Shown: positions 22,336-31,211 of the stretch, piece by piece
How the letters are laid out: the number at the start of each line of letters is the position of its first letter
How positions within the stretch are numbered: the stretch's first letter is position 1
Assembly (NCBI GenBank): GCA_033032865.1
Contig: JAWHQI010000306.1
Location: 372,001 to 436,000 of the forward strand
DNA length: 64,000 nucleotides
Origin: Dactylorhiza incarnata
Taxonomy: Eukaryota > Streptophyta > Magnoliopsida > Asparagales > Orchidaceae
Direction: 5' to 3'
The notes under the pieces: generated by a model
The model's database searches: none
The model's input: the letters and a program-made list of their open reading frames with translations, nothing else
Told to the model about the DNA's origin: nothing
Position numbers and translations under genes: made by a program

Positions 22336-23070
22336 ACCACCTCCGGTTAGATCAGGAGTGCGTTGAGTTCCTCCACCCCCGGTTGAGCTAAGACTCCCAG
22401 GACGTGGATGGGTACTACCACCTCCAGTTAGATCAGGAGTGCGTTGAGTCCCTCCACCCCCGGTTGAGCTAAGACTCCCAGGACGTGGATGGGTACTACC
22501 ACCTCCAGTTAGATCAGGAGTGCGTTGAGTTCCTCCACCCTCGGTTGAGCTAAGACTCCCAGGACGTGGATGGGTACTACCACCTCCAGTTAGATCAGGA
22601 GTGCGTTGAGTCCCTCCACCCCCGGTTGAGCTAAGACTCCCAGGACGTGGATGGGTACTACCACCTCCGGTTAGATCAGGAGCGCGTTGAGTCCCTCCAC
22701 CCCCGGTTGAGCTAAGACTCCCAGGACATGGATGGGTACCACCACCTCCGGTTAGATCAGGAGTGCGTTGAGTTCCTCCACCCCCGGTTGAGCTAAGACT
22801 CCCAGGACGTGGATGGGTACTACCACCTCCAGTTAGATCAGGAGTGCGTTGAGTTCCTCCACCCCCGGTTGAGCTAAGACTCCCAGGACGTGGATGGGTA
22901 CTACCACCTCCAGTTAGATCAGGAGTGCGTTGAGTCCCTCCACCCCCGGTTGAGCTAAGACTCCCAGGACATCGATGGGTACTACCACCTCCGGTTAGAT
23001 CAGGAATGCGTTGAGTCCCTCCACCCCCGGTTGAGCTAAGACTCCCAGGACATGGATGGGTACTTCCGCC
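22336..23070. repeat. 81-bp tandem array, right part (about 9 copies)
   Basis: Continuation of the array interrupted by the Athila element, same 81-bp unit, with minor variants (c/t in 'gagt(c/t)cctccac', 'gacatggatggg'). With the left part this gives about 14 copies in the pre-insertion state. Confidence 0.95.
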
Positions 23071-23660
23071 TCCGACCGGTAAGATCCCCGACGAAAGACG
23101 ACCGTTCTCCGGGCTCAGTCATGTCGGCAGATGGGAGGCTCATCGGATCGATTAACTACCCAATGATCGGTTCAAGTAAGGTATCAAATCCTCAAGCAGT
23201 AAAGGGAGAAAGATTAAAGGAAACAGGTATGCAGGAAATACATGGCTCCTACAAGGAGCCAAAGAAGAGAAGAAGTCCCTGGCCACCCTCACGTTCAGGG
23301 GGGAATAGCCACCGCTGCAAGGGGACGAGTCGGGTCGCGCAGGAGAAGGGGAGGACTCATGCAGGATGTCGTCGGCAGAGACTCCCCTCCAGCTGTCTCG
23401 GAGAGCATCCGCCTCATGAAGGCGGCTCCCCAGGGCTTGGGTCGTTGACGTCACAATCCTCCGGCGAATACACTCGGCTTCAACAGGGCAAGGTGGGGCA
23501 GCCGTCGCTGCCCTCGAAGGTTCGCCTCTCTCTCTCCCCTTTCTCCCTTAGCTGTCTTTGGGCTTCAGCAGGTGAGAAGAGAAACAGGCGCGCGGGCTCT
23601 CGTTGAGCTGCCTCCACTTCCAGGAGCTCTGCTCCCTGGAAGATGTTGAGTTCCCTCCAC
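23071..23660 (+). other. Tat 3' non-coding segment between tandem arrays
   Basis: ORFs on both strands are open here (for example 23052-23606 plus, 23152-23454 minus). They show no recognisable domain and their composition follows the repeats, so I treat the stretch as non-coding 3' untranslated sequence. Confidence 0.5.
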
Positions 23661-24110
23661 CTCAGGTCGAGCTCGGCTCGACTAGAGGTGCTGAGTTTTT
23701 CCTCCACCTCAGGTCGAGGTTAATCCGACCCAAGGTGTTGAGCTTTCTCCACCTCCAGTTGGGCTCGGCCCATAGGAGGGTTCTTAAGTGGAGAAAGGTT
23801 TTCCTCCCACCTCAGGTCGAGCTCGGCTCGACTAGAGGTGCCGAGTTTTTCCTCCACCTCAGGTCGAGGTTAATCCGACCCAAGGTGTTGAGCTTTCTCC
23901 ACCTCCAGTTGGGCTCGGCCCATAGGAGGGTTCTTAAGTGGAGAAAGGTTTTCCTCCCACCTCAGGTCGAGCTCGGCTCGACTAGAGGCGCTGAGTTTTT
24001 CCTCCACCTCAGGTCGAGATTAATCCGACCCAAGGTGTTGAGCTTTCTCCACCTCCAGTTGGGCTCGGCCCATAGGAGGGTTCTTTAGTGGAGAAATGTT
24101 CACCTTCCGT
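23661..24110. repeat. 150-bp tandem array, three copies
   Basis: 'ctcaggtcgagctcggctcg' recurs at 23661, 23811 and 23961, exactly 150 bp apart. Each unit includes 'aggttaatccgacccaaggt' and 'gttgggctcggcccatagga'. The period is a multiple of three, so a repetitive 50-residue frame stays open (23603-24088); I read that as incidental. A related 'cctccacctca' motif links this array to the 81-bp one. Confidence 0.95.
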
Positions 24111-24436
24111 CTCAAGTCAGGATCAACCGAAAGGCTTGGCAGAGGTTCCCGGATGACGAATCCTTTCGTGGATTCCCCTAAGGTCCCACCTACTCGTCAA
24201 ATAGGTGGGTTGGACTTTCTTTCCGAGCTTGGCACAAGCTCGCAAAGAGCGAGGATTGTGTACAACCCTCATATTTCCCGAGTCGGTGTGACCAGACCCG
24301 GACGAGACCAAGACAAATCAAGGTGGTCGAGACGGTCAAAACGACCACGCATAGACAGTCGAAACCGATCAAGGCATGAAGAGGCCGCGGGCGAGACGGA
24401 GGAAGCACCCGCTATCCCGGCTCCCTTGGGTGGGTA

Positions 24437-24832
24437 GGAGAAATCCTCCCACTCAGGCCCTTTGCGAGGGGAGTGGGAGGAGTGCTCCCGCTCACGGGGC
24501 GAGTGGGAGCAGCTCTCCCACTCGCCGAGCGAGTGGGAGGGGCCTCCCACTCGCCGGGCGAGTGGGAGGGGGCCTCCCACTCGCCGGCCGAGTGGGAGGG
24601 CTGCTCCCACTCGCCGGCCGAGTGGGAGGGGGCCTCCCACTCGCCGGCGAGTGGGAGGGCTGCTCCCACTCGCCGGCCGAGTGGGAGGGGGCCTCCCACT
24701 CGCCGGCGAGTGGGAGGGCTGCTCCCACTCGCCGGCCGAGTGGGATGGGACCTCCCACTCGCCGCCCCCTTAGGGGGCGAGTGGGAGAGGCCTCCCACTC
24801 GGGGGCGAGTGGGAGAGGCCTCCCACTCGCTC
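24437..24832. repeat. array of about 13 GC-rich palindromes
   Basis: Units alternate between 'cgagtgggagggggcctccc'-type and 'cgagtgggagggctgctccc'-type palindromes closed by 'actcg' and joined by 'ccggc'. Each is about 30 bp, giving repeated perfect or near-perfect stems GCGAGTGGGAG/CTCCCACTCGC. The array ends about 155 bp upstream of the TATA box. ORFs running through it on both strands (for example 24473-25096) are by-products of the repeat. Confidence 0.95.
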
Positions 24833-24987
24833 GGTATGGGTGGGGAGGTCGGTATGACCTCCCATGAGGGAGGGGGTGGGCACTTCGAGTCCCACTCGCC
24901 CCCCCCCTCAGGCGTGATCGATGGCGGTCATGGTTGGACTGCGGGTAGCGGGATTTTTGCTATCCGCAGTCCATTTTTGGGAAAGTC

Positions 24988-24995
24988 TATAAATA
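24988..24995 (+). promoter_or_regulatory. TATA box of the Tat LTR
   Basis: TATAAATA in 'gtctataaataaaccccc', followed by GC/CT-rich leader. Position downstream of a U3-like repeat array. Confidence 0.6.
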
Positions 24996-25352
24996 AACCC
25001 CCATGGGCACCTTGGGAAGGGTTGGTTCCTACCCCCTCCCTCGCGTGTGAGCAAGCACTACCCCTCCCCTCCCCTATCATTGAAGGTGGACGGTGAGGTG
25101 ATCCTTAGTGCCCTCCAAGGTGCCCAGGCTCAGCATTGGCTTGGGAGGGGAAGTTCTGAGTGAGCTTCCGGGTATGTGGTGGGACCTCCGCGCTGCAGCC
25201 TAAGGGGTCCATTTGTGGATTCAAGCGTTCATCAAGTCCAAGTCTTTCAGTTCTTAGTGACCGGTCAAGGGTCTGGGCTCAGGTCAAGTAAGGGTTAGTC
25301 GCAACCCCCTTTCGAACGCTGAGACCGGGAAACTGGTTTCAACAGTCTGATT

Positions 25353-25834
25353 ACGCCTTCATAATTCTGCTGCCGTCCGATCGAGCTCAATAAAATCACA
25401 CTCTCTCTCCACATTTTGCTAGGTCTCCGAAACCTACTACTAGGGTGTCCTAAACCTATAAAATTATGATTTTGCCCATATATAACATATAAAATAAATT
25501 TTAAATTCAGGTTAAAAACAACCCTCCTGCTACCAGCCCGAAACAAGCATAAAACCAATCAGCTATAAAGGAAATATAAAGCCATGGCTACGAAATTAGA
25601 GTAGTCGTCTCTGATCACGGCTTCATAATTCTGCTGCCATCCGATCGAGCTCAATAAAATCACACTCTCTCTCCACATTTTGCTAGGTCTCCTAAACCTA
25701 CTACTAGGGTGTCCTAAACCTATAAAATTATGATTTTGCCCATATATAATATATAAAATAAATTTTAAACTCAGGTTAAAAACAGCCCTCCTGCTACCAG
25801 CTCGAAACAAGCATAAAACCAATCAGCTATAGGC
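25353..25834. repeat. 264-bp tandem duplication
   Basis: 'cttcataattctgctgcc' at 25357 recurs at 25621 (offset 264), and similarity continues through 'gctaggtctcc', 'cctataaaattatgattttg' and 'cataaaaccaatcagctata'. The copies differ at roughly ten positions by eye. Each copy is open on the minus strand (about 87 codons) with no recognisable domain. Possible snRNA-type promoter signals lie just to the right on the minus strand. Confidence 0.9.
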
Positions 25835-25884
25835 CCGCAACAGCCCACTAAGAACAACAGTTCAAATAACCACGACAGAGCTTT

Positions 25885-25929
25885 CTATTTATACTTGAAA
25901 CTTCATTATTTTTACCCGGTGTGGGACTA
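25885..25929 (-). promoter_or_regulatory. snRNA-type promoter signals (USE-like element plus TATA), minus strand
   Basis: On the minus strand, AGTCCCACACCG (25929-25918) matches the plant snRNA upstream element RTCCCACATCG except for one base. TATAAATAG (25893-25885) follows after 24 nt. In plants this short spacing is the one known for pol III-transcribed U3/U6-type genes, while pol II snRNA genes have a spacing about 10 bp longer. No known U-RNA sequence follows, so this could be chance or a promoter relic. Confidence 0.35.
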
Positions 25930-25959
25930 AGCGAAACAGAAAAATATTAAAAAAAAATG

Positions 25960-26030
25960 CGGATGTTGAGAATCGAACCGGTGACCTCCTGTTCAAAATC
26001 CCACCACTTAACCATTACACAATAAAAGTT
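25960..26030 (-). ncRNA. tRNA-like relic or SINE head, minus strand
   Basis: On the minus strand a B-box (GGTTCGATTC, 25979-25970) follows an A-box-like TGTAATGGTTAAG (26020-26008). The sequence between ('ggattttgaacaggaggtca') resembles a decayed tRNA-Gln-type anticodon arm. An eight-base T-run (25957-25950) directly follows, as in a pol III terminator. It is too degenerate for a functional tRNA. A SINE is possible, but I see no defined 3' end or target duplication. Confidence 0.45.
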
Positions 26031-26318
26031 TTTGTGCTAAATCTCCAACCGATGTTATTCGTAAGTTAGTCTAGCTGGTAAACCAAGGTGAGTTTTACAT
26101 ATCAGTTAAGTTTTTACGTATATTGTTATAAGATAAAATATTGAAATTATTATTGTTAAATTTTTTGATCAAATCTAAGATAAAATAAAGTTATTATTAT
26201 TATAAAATAAATGTTGAAATTATGCAAAGTTTTTATATATAAATTTGTTGCGGGCGAAGCCCGCCGTCACCGTGCCCTTATCAGTTTTTAAAAATAACAT
26301 GCTTTCATCAGCCGTGGA

Positions 26319-26347
26319 AGAGAGAGAGAGAGAGAGGAGAGAGAGAA
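26319..26347. repeat. (GA)n microsatellite
   Basis: Run of alternating AG with few interruptions. Confidence 0.9.
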
Positions 26348-26372
26348 GGGAGAAGGAGAGATTTAAAGAGAG

Positions 26373-26499
26373 ATGCAGCTCAAATGTCGCCACCCACAAT
26401 AAATGTAGCTCAACACGACAAACGTCGCCCCTACGATAAATATCGCTCACACGACAAATGCCGCATTGGATCGGGCCGGAGGCCCGTACCTCTCACTCG
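26373..26499 (+). mobile_element. Helitron 3' terminus A with degenerate 18-bp array
   Basis: About five degenerate 18-bp units ('cgacaaatgccgc', 'cgacaaacgtcgcccctacg') lead into a 15-nt hairpin CGGGCC-GGA-GGCCCG (26472-26486). Nine bases follow, then CTCG (26496-26499) and T. Three other termini in the window have identical geometry. The 5' end of this copy is not identified. A second hairpin (GCGGGC-GAA-GCCCGC near 26251-26265) lies upstream. Confidence 0.6.
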
Positions 26500-27158
26500 T
26501 ATATTAAAAAAAAGTATGAATGATTTTAAAAAGACATAAATTAAAATATCATCAAACAATCGTGACCCTTCGTTCACTTAAAAAAACCTTACTAAAAACC
26601 CTCCCCACTCACACCATTTCAAATCCACGCCAACCCTAATCCTCCCCTCCCTAATACCCAGCCGCTCGACGTCTCAGGCCATCTTCTTCTCCCGCAAACG
26701 CCCGCAAAAACACCCATATCTCAGAGCCGAGTTCAATCATCCATCTCCCGCAAAAACACCCGCTGCGCAGCCATACAACGCCCTCCCCGACGATCTCTCG
26801 CGCAGACGCCTGCTCCGCTCGAGTGTTAGGTCCAGGTACTTCTTCCTCCTTCTCGACTTTGCATTATCTCCCGATCTCCGTTTCCTTTCGAAACACCTAA
26901 AACATTCTCAGATCTACAACGTTTACCGATTTCCCCTCTCATATGTTATTTCCAATATTTCTGATTTCGATTTCCAGACCTCCGACAGTTTCAGAAAATG
27001 GTTTTACTCATAGTTTTACAATGTTCTAGCATTCCATTTTCGATTTCTATTTCCCATTGCGGTTCAGATTTTTGCTCTAATTCCTAAACCCTTCCCAGAT
27101 TTTGATTTTCTGTTCTTAACGGATAAATGCTCTTCTATGACATGTTCCATAGCTAGGG

Positions 27159-27477
27159 TGTTACCAAGCCGTCTGTCCGGCGGTAACAAGGGAACGGCGA
27201 GGACGCCGGGGGGAAGAGAGAAGAATCAATAGGGGAGAGAGAAGAACATAGGGGGACGAGAGATAGAAGGAGGAGAGAAAAGGATTAATCATTTCATATC
27301 AGTTCTGCTCTTTACATGTGTATTTAAAGGGTAAGAGTCTAACGGCTCTCTTGTGAAGGCCTGGCACAGGAAACGCCAGCTCAGCACATTAATAATATGA
27401 TATTTACTTAATACTATTCTATACATATATGATATATCTACGCAAAACGCTTAGAATATTTACTTTTTCCCGCTACA
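27159..27477 (-). mobile_element. solo LTR (copia-like), 319 bp
   Basis: The segment has TG...CA ends and a perfect 5-bp target duplication TAGGG (27154-27158 and 27478-27482). Read on the minus strand it has a TATA-like 'CTTTAAATACACATG' near 27310-27325, followed by a CT-rich leader, which suggests minus orientation. No internal element sequence is present, so it is best read as a solo LTR left by recombination. Confidence 0.8.
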
Positions 27478-29460
27478 TAGGGAGATGACAAAGAACCCCA
27501 GCTCTCTCCGATTTTTTATTCCACTTCTCAAATTTATTATCTAAGCTTCCGTTTTCGATTTCTATTGCCCATTGCTCTCCAGATTTTGGTCTACTTTTAC
27601 ATCTTCTATTCCCAGATTTCGATTTCTAGATTCTTGACGAATAAATGTGGTTCTCAACTAATATGGTTTTTACCCTTGGATATTTTCTAGGTCATGATTC
27701 ATATCTAGGGAGATGACAGATTCACGAAGAGGTAATATAACATTATTTCACCTACTTTTATGATTTTGTACTTCATCTCTCATTTTTGTACAAGGGATGT
27801 TGATTCCTTCTTCTGTTGAGTGCATTTCTGTACAAGGGATACATTTTACATTTTACATTTTACATGAGAAGAAGAAATGTTGTTTCCTTCTTATGTTGAG
27901 TGCTACTAATTTGATTTACCTAATTCTATAGGTTTATATTTGCATTGCATGCATTGACTGGTTCATATGCCAAAACTTTATGCATGTGTTTTTTTGAGTT
28001 ACAGTCTAAAAAATTTTCCAAACAGATGAGCTATATTGTGCCTGAAATTTGGTTCATCTTATTGCGCATTTTGTCACATTTATTGATGACCCTCTAGGGT
28101 GATTTGGTCGTATTTTATGCTTGATTGTTCAAAAAAATTATGCTTTTTTCTGGTGAACTACCAGGCATGTTTCTGTATGGATTTCCCTATCTAGGTCACA
28201 TTCCCCTCTCGGGTGAGCACCCTTCCCCTATTTCTTCTTTCTTTTTCCCTAAAACTGAAATCCATGCGGTTTTGCATTCCATTTTCTGCAGTTCTACAAG
28301 TGCGGTTGTAGGATTTTTCATAATAAAAGTAGTGCAACGTTTTCCTGACTATTGATGCCAAGGGAGAAATAAAAGTAAATTTTTATTTAAAAAAAGTGAA
28401 GAAGGACAGTTGATCCTACCTTCCTAGACCTTCACCAGTTTAAAAAAAAAATGTGTTTCTATTTGCATAGAGCTTTAGATGTTCCTTTATTTCATAACTA
28501 ATAAATAGTGCGGATGAATATTAGTTGTTTGATGATTTGGCCAATAATGAACGTGATGGTTTATGTTCTTTTGAGGCGTAATTCTTACTCCCAATTTTTT
28601 TACAGTTCTCCAACTATTATCATGACCTCACATGATAGTATGAGATGGTAATCTCTTCTTCCGAATATATTTTGTTCATATAAACGCGTAATCTCCTCCC
28701 CGACCGTCTCCTCCTCCGCGTACGCCACGGTATCTCATCCCGTCGACGCTCAACAATACCTCGAGTAATCCATTGCGGCCATGCCGGCTCCGGGCTCCTA
28801 ACGGAATCCCCTCTCTGCGAATCCCGCACACCACGATCACCCCGCACTTCATATACCTGCATAGTTCTGTTTTTTTTTTATTCCACGATTTTGGGATTGC
28901 TCATCTTCTTATTGTTCTTCACAATAGTATTTCTAAACCACAATGCAATGTAGTTGTTTAAGCAGACCCCTGAAACATAAATTACAAATAATATAATTTT
29001 CTATGCTTTACAATTAGTATTGCACAAGCAGGTTTAAAAGATCAAACTGCTGTACTTTCGAAGATCACTTGCTATAGTTATTCACAATACTATTTCCACA
29101 AACTGCCACTGCTGCACTTTGGAAGAAAAAATTGTAGACATGTGTTCTAAGCAAACTTCTTTTCATGTTTTCATACTATGACTGCTTACCAAATCACTTT
29201 GGGGTCATTCCAAATCAAATTATTTAATAATCATGTATTTGTTCATATTATGAAGTTGTGAATTAGTAATCAAACTACCATTATGTATACTCACAAATTA
29301 CAACTCCATACTGCCATTATAGTCACAAATTAGCCTACTGCCAGTGTGGAGTTGTAAGTTGTAAGTATTATAAATGAGATTATGACTATACAAACTACAA
29401 CTCCACTACAATTTATAGTAATATTACCCTTATGGAGTTGTACAGTCACAACTTACAGCT

Positions 29461-29587
29461 CCACACTGCCATTATGTATAGTAAACCCCACACTGCCATT
29501 ATGTATAGTAAACCCCACACTGCCATTATGTATAGTAAACCCCACACTGCCATTATGTATAGTAAACCCCACACTGCCATTAGATCT
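29461..29587. repeat. 27-bp tandem repeat, about 4.7 copies
   Basis: 'ccacactgccattatgtata' recurs every 27 bp (29461, 29488, 29515, and so on), almost without change. Degenerate relatives ('ctccatactgccattatag') occur upstream from about 29305. The frame with repeated 'PTLPLCIVN' is a by-product. Confidence 0.95.
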
Positions 29588-29912
29588 TCTGCGCCCTCTT
29601 CAACCTGTAAGAACTCGTTGTTCAACAAATTTTAATTTTAATTTATTTACCTCCTGCATATTCATGTTCATCATTCATACAATGGTTATGATACCCGCAA
29701 GTTATGATACTATGAAGATATTTAATTTAAGATTTCCTCTCATGTTTGTGTTTATTTGTGAAAAAACAATACCAGTAGCCACTTCTCCATTTTGATGCAC
29801 GATTGCAAACTACTAGAACCATACACAATGGTAAGATCAGAAATGCATTGTTCCTTATGATGTCTGATGGACGTCACTGTATATTATAATTTTATTATAA
29901 CTGCATGTTTTA

Positions 29913-30132
29913 GGGTTCATTTGTTTCGGCGTTTTGCTCCGGCGGCGGGAGAGAAAGCCGGCTGTTGGAACCAGAGGGGGGAGGCCGCGGTTCGAATTCC
30001 CGCATTTTTCTCCTTTTTTCATGGCGCTGCGGGTGCAAACGGACCAAACGCCGCCGCCGGCCATTTGGTTACCCGTCGTGCGGCGGCGTTTGCCCCAATC
30101 GGAGCGTTCCAAACGCCGAAACAAATGAACCC
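29913..30132. mobile_element. Tourist-like (PIF/Harbinger) MITE, 220 bp
   Basis: Terminal inverted repeats of about 23 bp start GGGTTCATTTGTTTCGGCGT and close with the reverse complement at 30110-30132. TTA duplications flank both sides (29910-29912, 30133-30135). The interior is GC-rich with further self-complementarity ('ggcggcg' and 'cgccgcc') and includes a perfect pol III B-box-like GGTTCGAATTCC at about 29990-30001, followed by T-runs. There is no transposase; it would need one in trans. Confidence 0.85.
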
Positions 30133-30332
30133 TTAGTTATAATACTTGCAAATCATATAATTCCTTATGATCAGAATGTATGTCTCTGAATAATCTTAAC
30201 AGGAGTTTCTTAAGAGGAGCTGAAAAAATCTAGACTCAATACATTCAATCTTCTGCGACCGAGGTACATTATCATTTCAAAACCATCTTACACTCTTCAA
30301 GGTTTATATTTTCTTTTAAATGCACGTACTCT

Positions 30333-30457
30333 AGGGGTGCTTTAAGGTATTAGTCAAGTAGTCGCTAAGCAAAACACAATAGACTCTGTGATGAATGTTT
30401 ATAGGGTTGCTCCGTAGTATTGGCCGGTAGAGGGTCAAGCGGAGCAAATAGATCTAT
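30333..30457 (+). repeat. block shared by Helitrons B and D, copy 1
   Basis: About 120 bp is shared with 37613-37735, including 'gtagtattggccggtagagg' and 'tctgtgatgaatg'. Translated, both copies give 'GISQ(V/L)VAK...SVMN(A/V)YR(A/V)A' followed by a stop at the same place. It may be a captured gene fragment; a distant look of the Tim16/Pam16 'QAYRQAL' region is noted but weak. Confidence 0.7.
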
Positions 30458-30743
30458 TCATGAGAAAATAATGTAATCTGATTGATTGGGATGTTTGGAT
30501 GTTTTATTTGGATGTTCCATTTAGATGTTTCATTTGATGTATTATTAGCAGACCATTGTTATTTTTCATTTCCTGTTCGTTAAAATATCATTTCTCAATA
30601 TCTTATTATCTGGACCAATGTTACTTCCAAACTTATACTACACTACCAAATATTCTTAAACTACAATTGCCAATTCATCATTTTTTGGGGCACTATTGTG
30701 CACTTAATCAGTTTATAGTTTTACTAATATTAATATTAAAATG

Positions 30744-31157
30744 TCACCAACACGACAAAGTCGCCACCTACGACAAATGTCGCCCCCACGACAAATGTCG
30801 TCCACCACGACAAATGTCTTCCACAACGACAAATGTCACCCCCACGACAAATGTCGCCCCCACGGGCCACGACAAATGTCGCCCCCACGACAAATGTCGC
30901 CCCCACGACAAATGTCGCCCCCACGACAAATGTCGCCCCCACGACAAATGTCGCCCCCACGACAAATGTCGCCCCCACGACAAATGTCGCCCCCACGACA
31001 AATGTCGCCCCCCACGACAAATGTCGCCCCCCACGACAAATGTCGTCCCCCATGACAAATGTCTACCCCACGACAAATGTTGTCTCCCACGACAAATGCC
31101 GCGACAAATGTTGCCCCACCACGACAAATGTCGTCCCTACGACAAATGCCGCCTTGG
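30744..31157. repeat. 18-bp mini-hairpin array of Helitron B (about 23 copies)
   Basis: The unit is CGACAAATGTCGCCCCCA, period 18 (for example 30906 and 30924). Its CGACA/TGTCG halves pair around two bases. Units are nearly identical in the middle and degenerate at both ends. ORFs on both strands here are artefacts of the repeat. Confidence 0.95.
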
Positions 31158-31187
31158 ATAGGGCCGAAGGCCCGTGCCCGTCACTCG

Positions 31188-31211
31188 TATATATATATAT
31201 TTATATATATA
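31188..31211. repeat. 24-bp TA link between two convergent Helitron ends
   Basis: A (TA)n stretch bounded by CTCG|T on the left and A|CGAG on the right. Helitrons are known to insert between A and T, and TA-rich DNA is a frequent target. Confidence 0.8.

Larger units (their letters stand above)
8563..25344 (+). mobile_element. 3' half of a Tat-type Ty3/gypsy element, interrupted by an Athila insertion
   Basis: The parts in order are: integrase (8565-9709), 81-bp tandem array (9838-10245, resuming at 22336-23070 after the nested Athila), unique sequence, 150-bp tandem array (23661-24110), and a GC-rich palindromic LTR with a TATA box (to about 25344). Tat/Ogre-type elements are known to carry long, tandem-repeat-rich 3' untranslated regions between integrase and the 3' LTR, and this layout fits. 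Everything 5' of the integrase HHCC domain is gone, replaced by RTE LINE sequence. The right edge is placed after 'ctggtttcaaca' but is not proven. Confidence 0.7.
24111..25344 (+). mobile_element. probable Tat 3' LTR region with palindromic U3 and TATA box
   Basis: The segment follows the tandem-repeat region. It contains a dense palindrome array (24437-24832), then a clear TATA box (TATAAATA, 24988-24995), leader-like 'accccctccctcgcgtgtga', and an apparent end at 'ctggtttcaaca' (25344). The LTR start is not clear; one candidate is near 24256 ('ttgtgtacaaccctc'). Without the 5' LTR for comparison the limits are tentative. Confidence 0.5.
26500..31187 (+). mobile_element. Helitron B (non-autonomous)
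   Basis: The 3' end is clear: 18-bp mini-hairpin array, hairpin AGGGCC-GAA-GGCCCG (31160-31174), 9 nt, CTCG (31184-31187). The 5' end is less clear; 'tatattaaaaaaaagtatg' immediately after terminus A resembles the 'TATATTAAAAAG' part of Helitron D's start. The interior has CT-rich, UTR-like sequence with exon/intron feel (26580-27150, 27490-28400), but no Rep/helicase coding, so it would depend on another element. It hosts a solo LTR, a 27-bp tandem repeat and a MITE, and shares a 120-bp block with Helitron D. Confidence 0.5.

Noticed and set aside
23052..23606. 184-codon ORF after the 81-bp array
   Set aside because: Begins inside the tandem repeat, has no recognisable domain, and the minus strand is equally open.
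24269..25096. ORFs of 100-200 codons through the palindrome array
   Set aside because: Open in four or more frames at once, repetitive, no recognised domain; by-products of GC-rich palindromes.
30744..31160. Regularly spaced short repeats that could suggest a CRISPR array
   Set aside because: Units are contiguous 18-bp repeats with no unique spacers, in plant DNA at a Helitron end.
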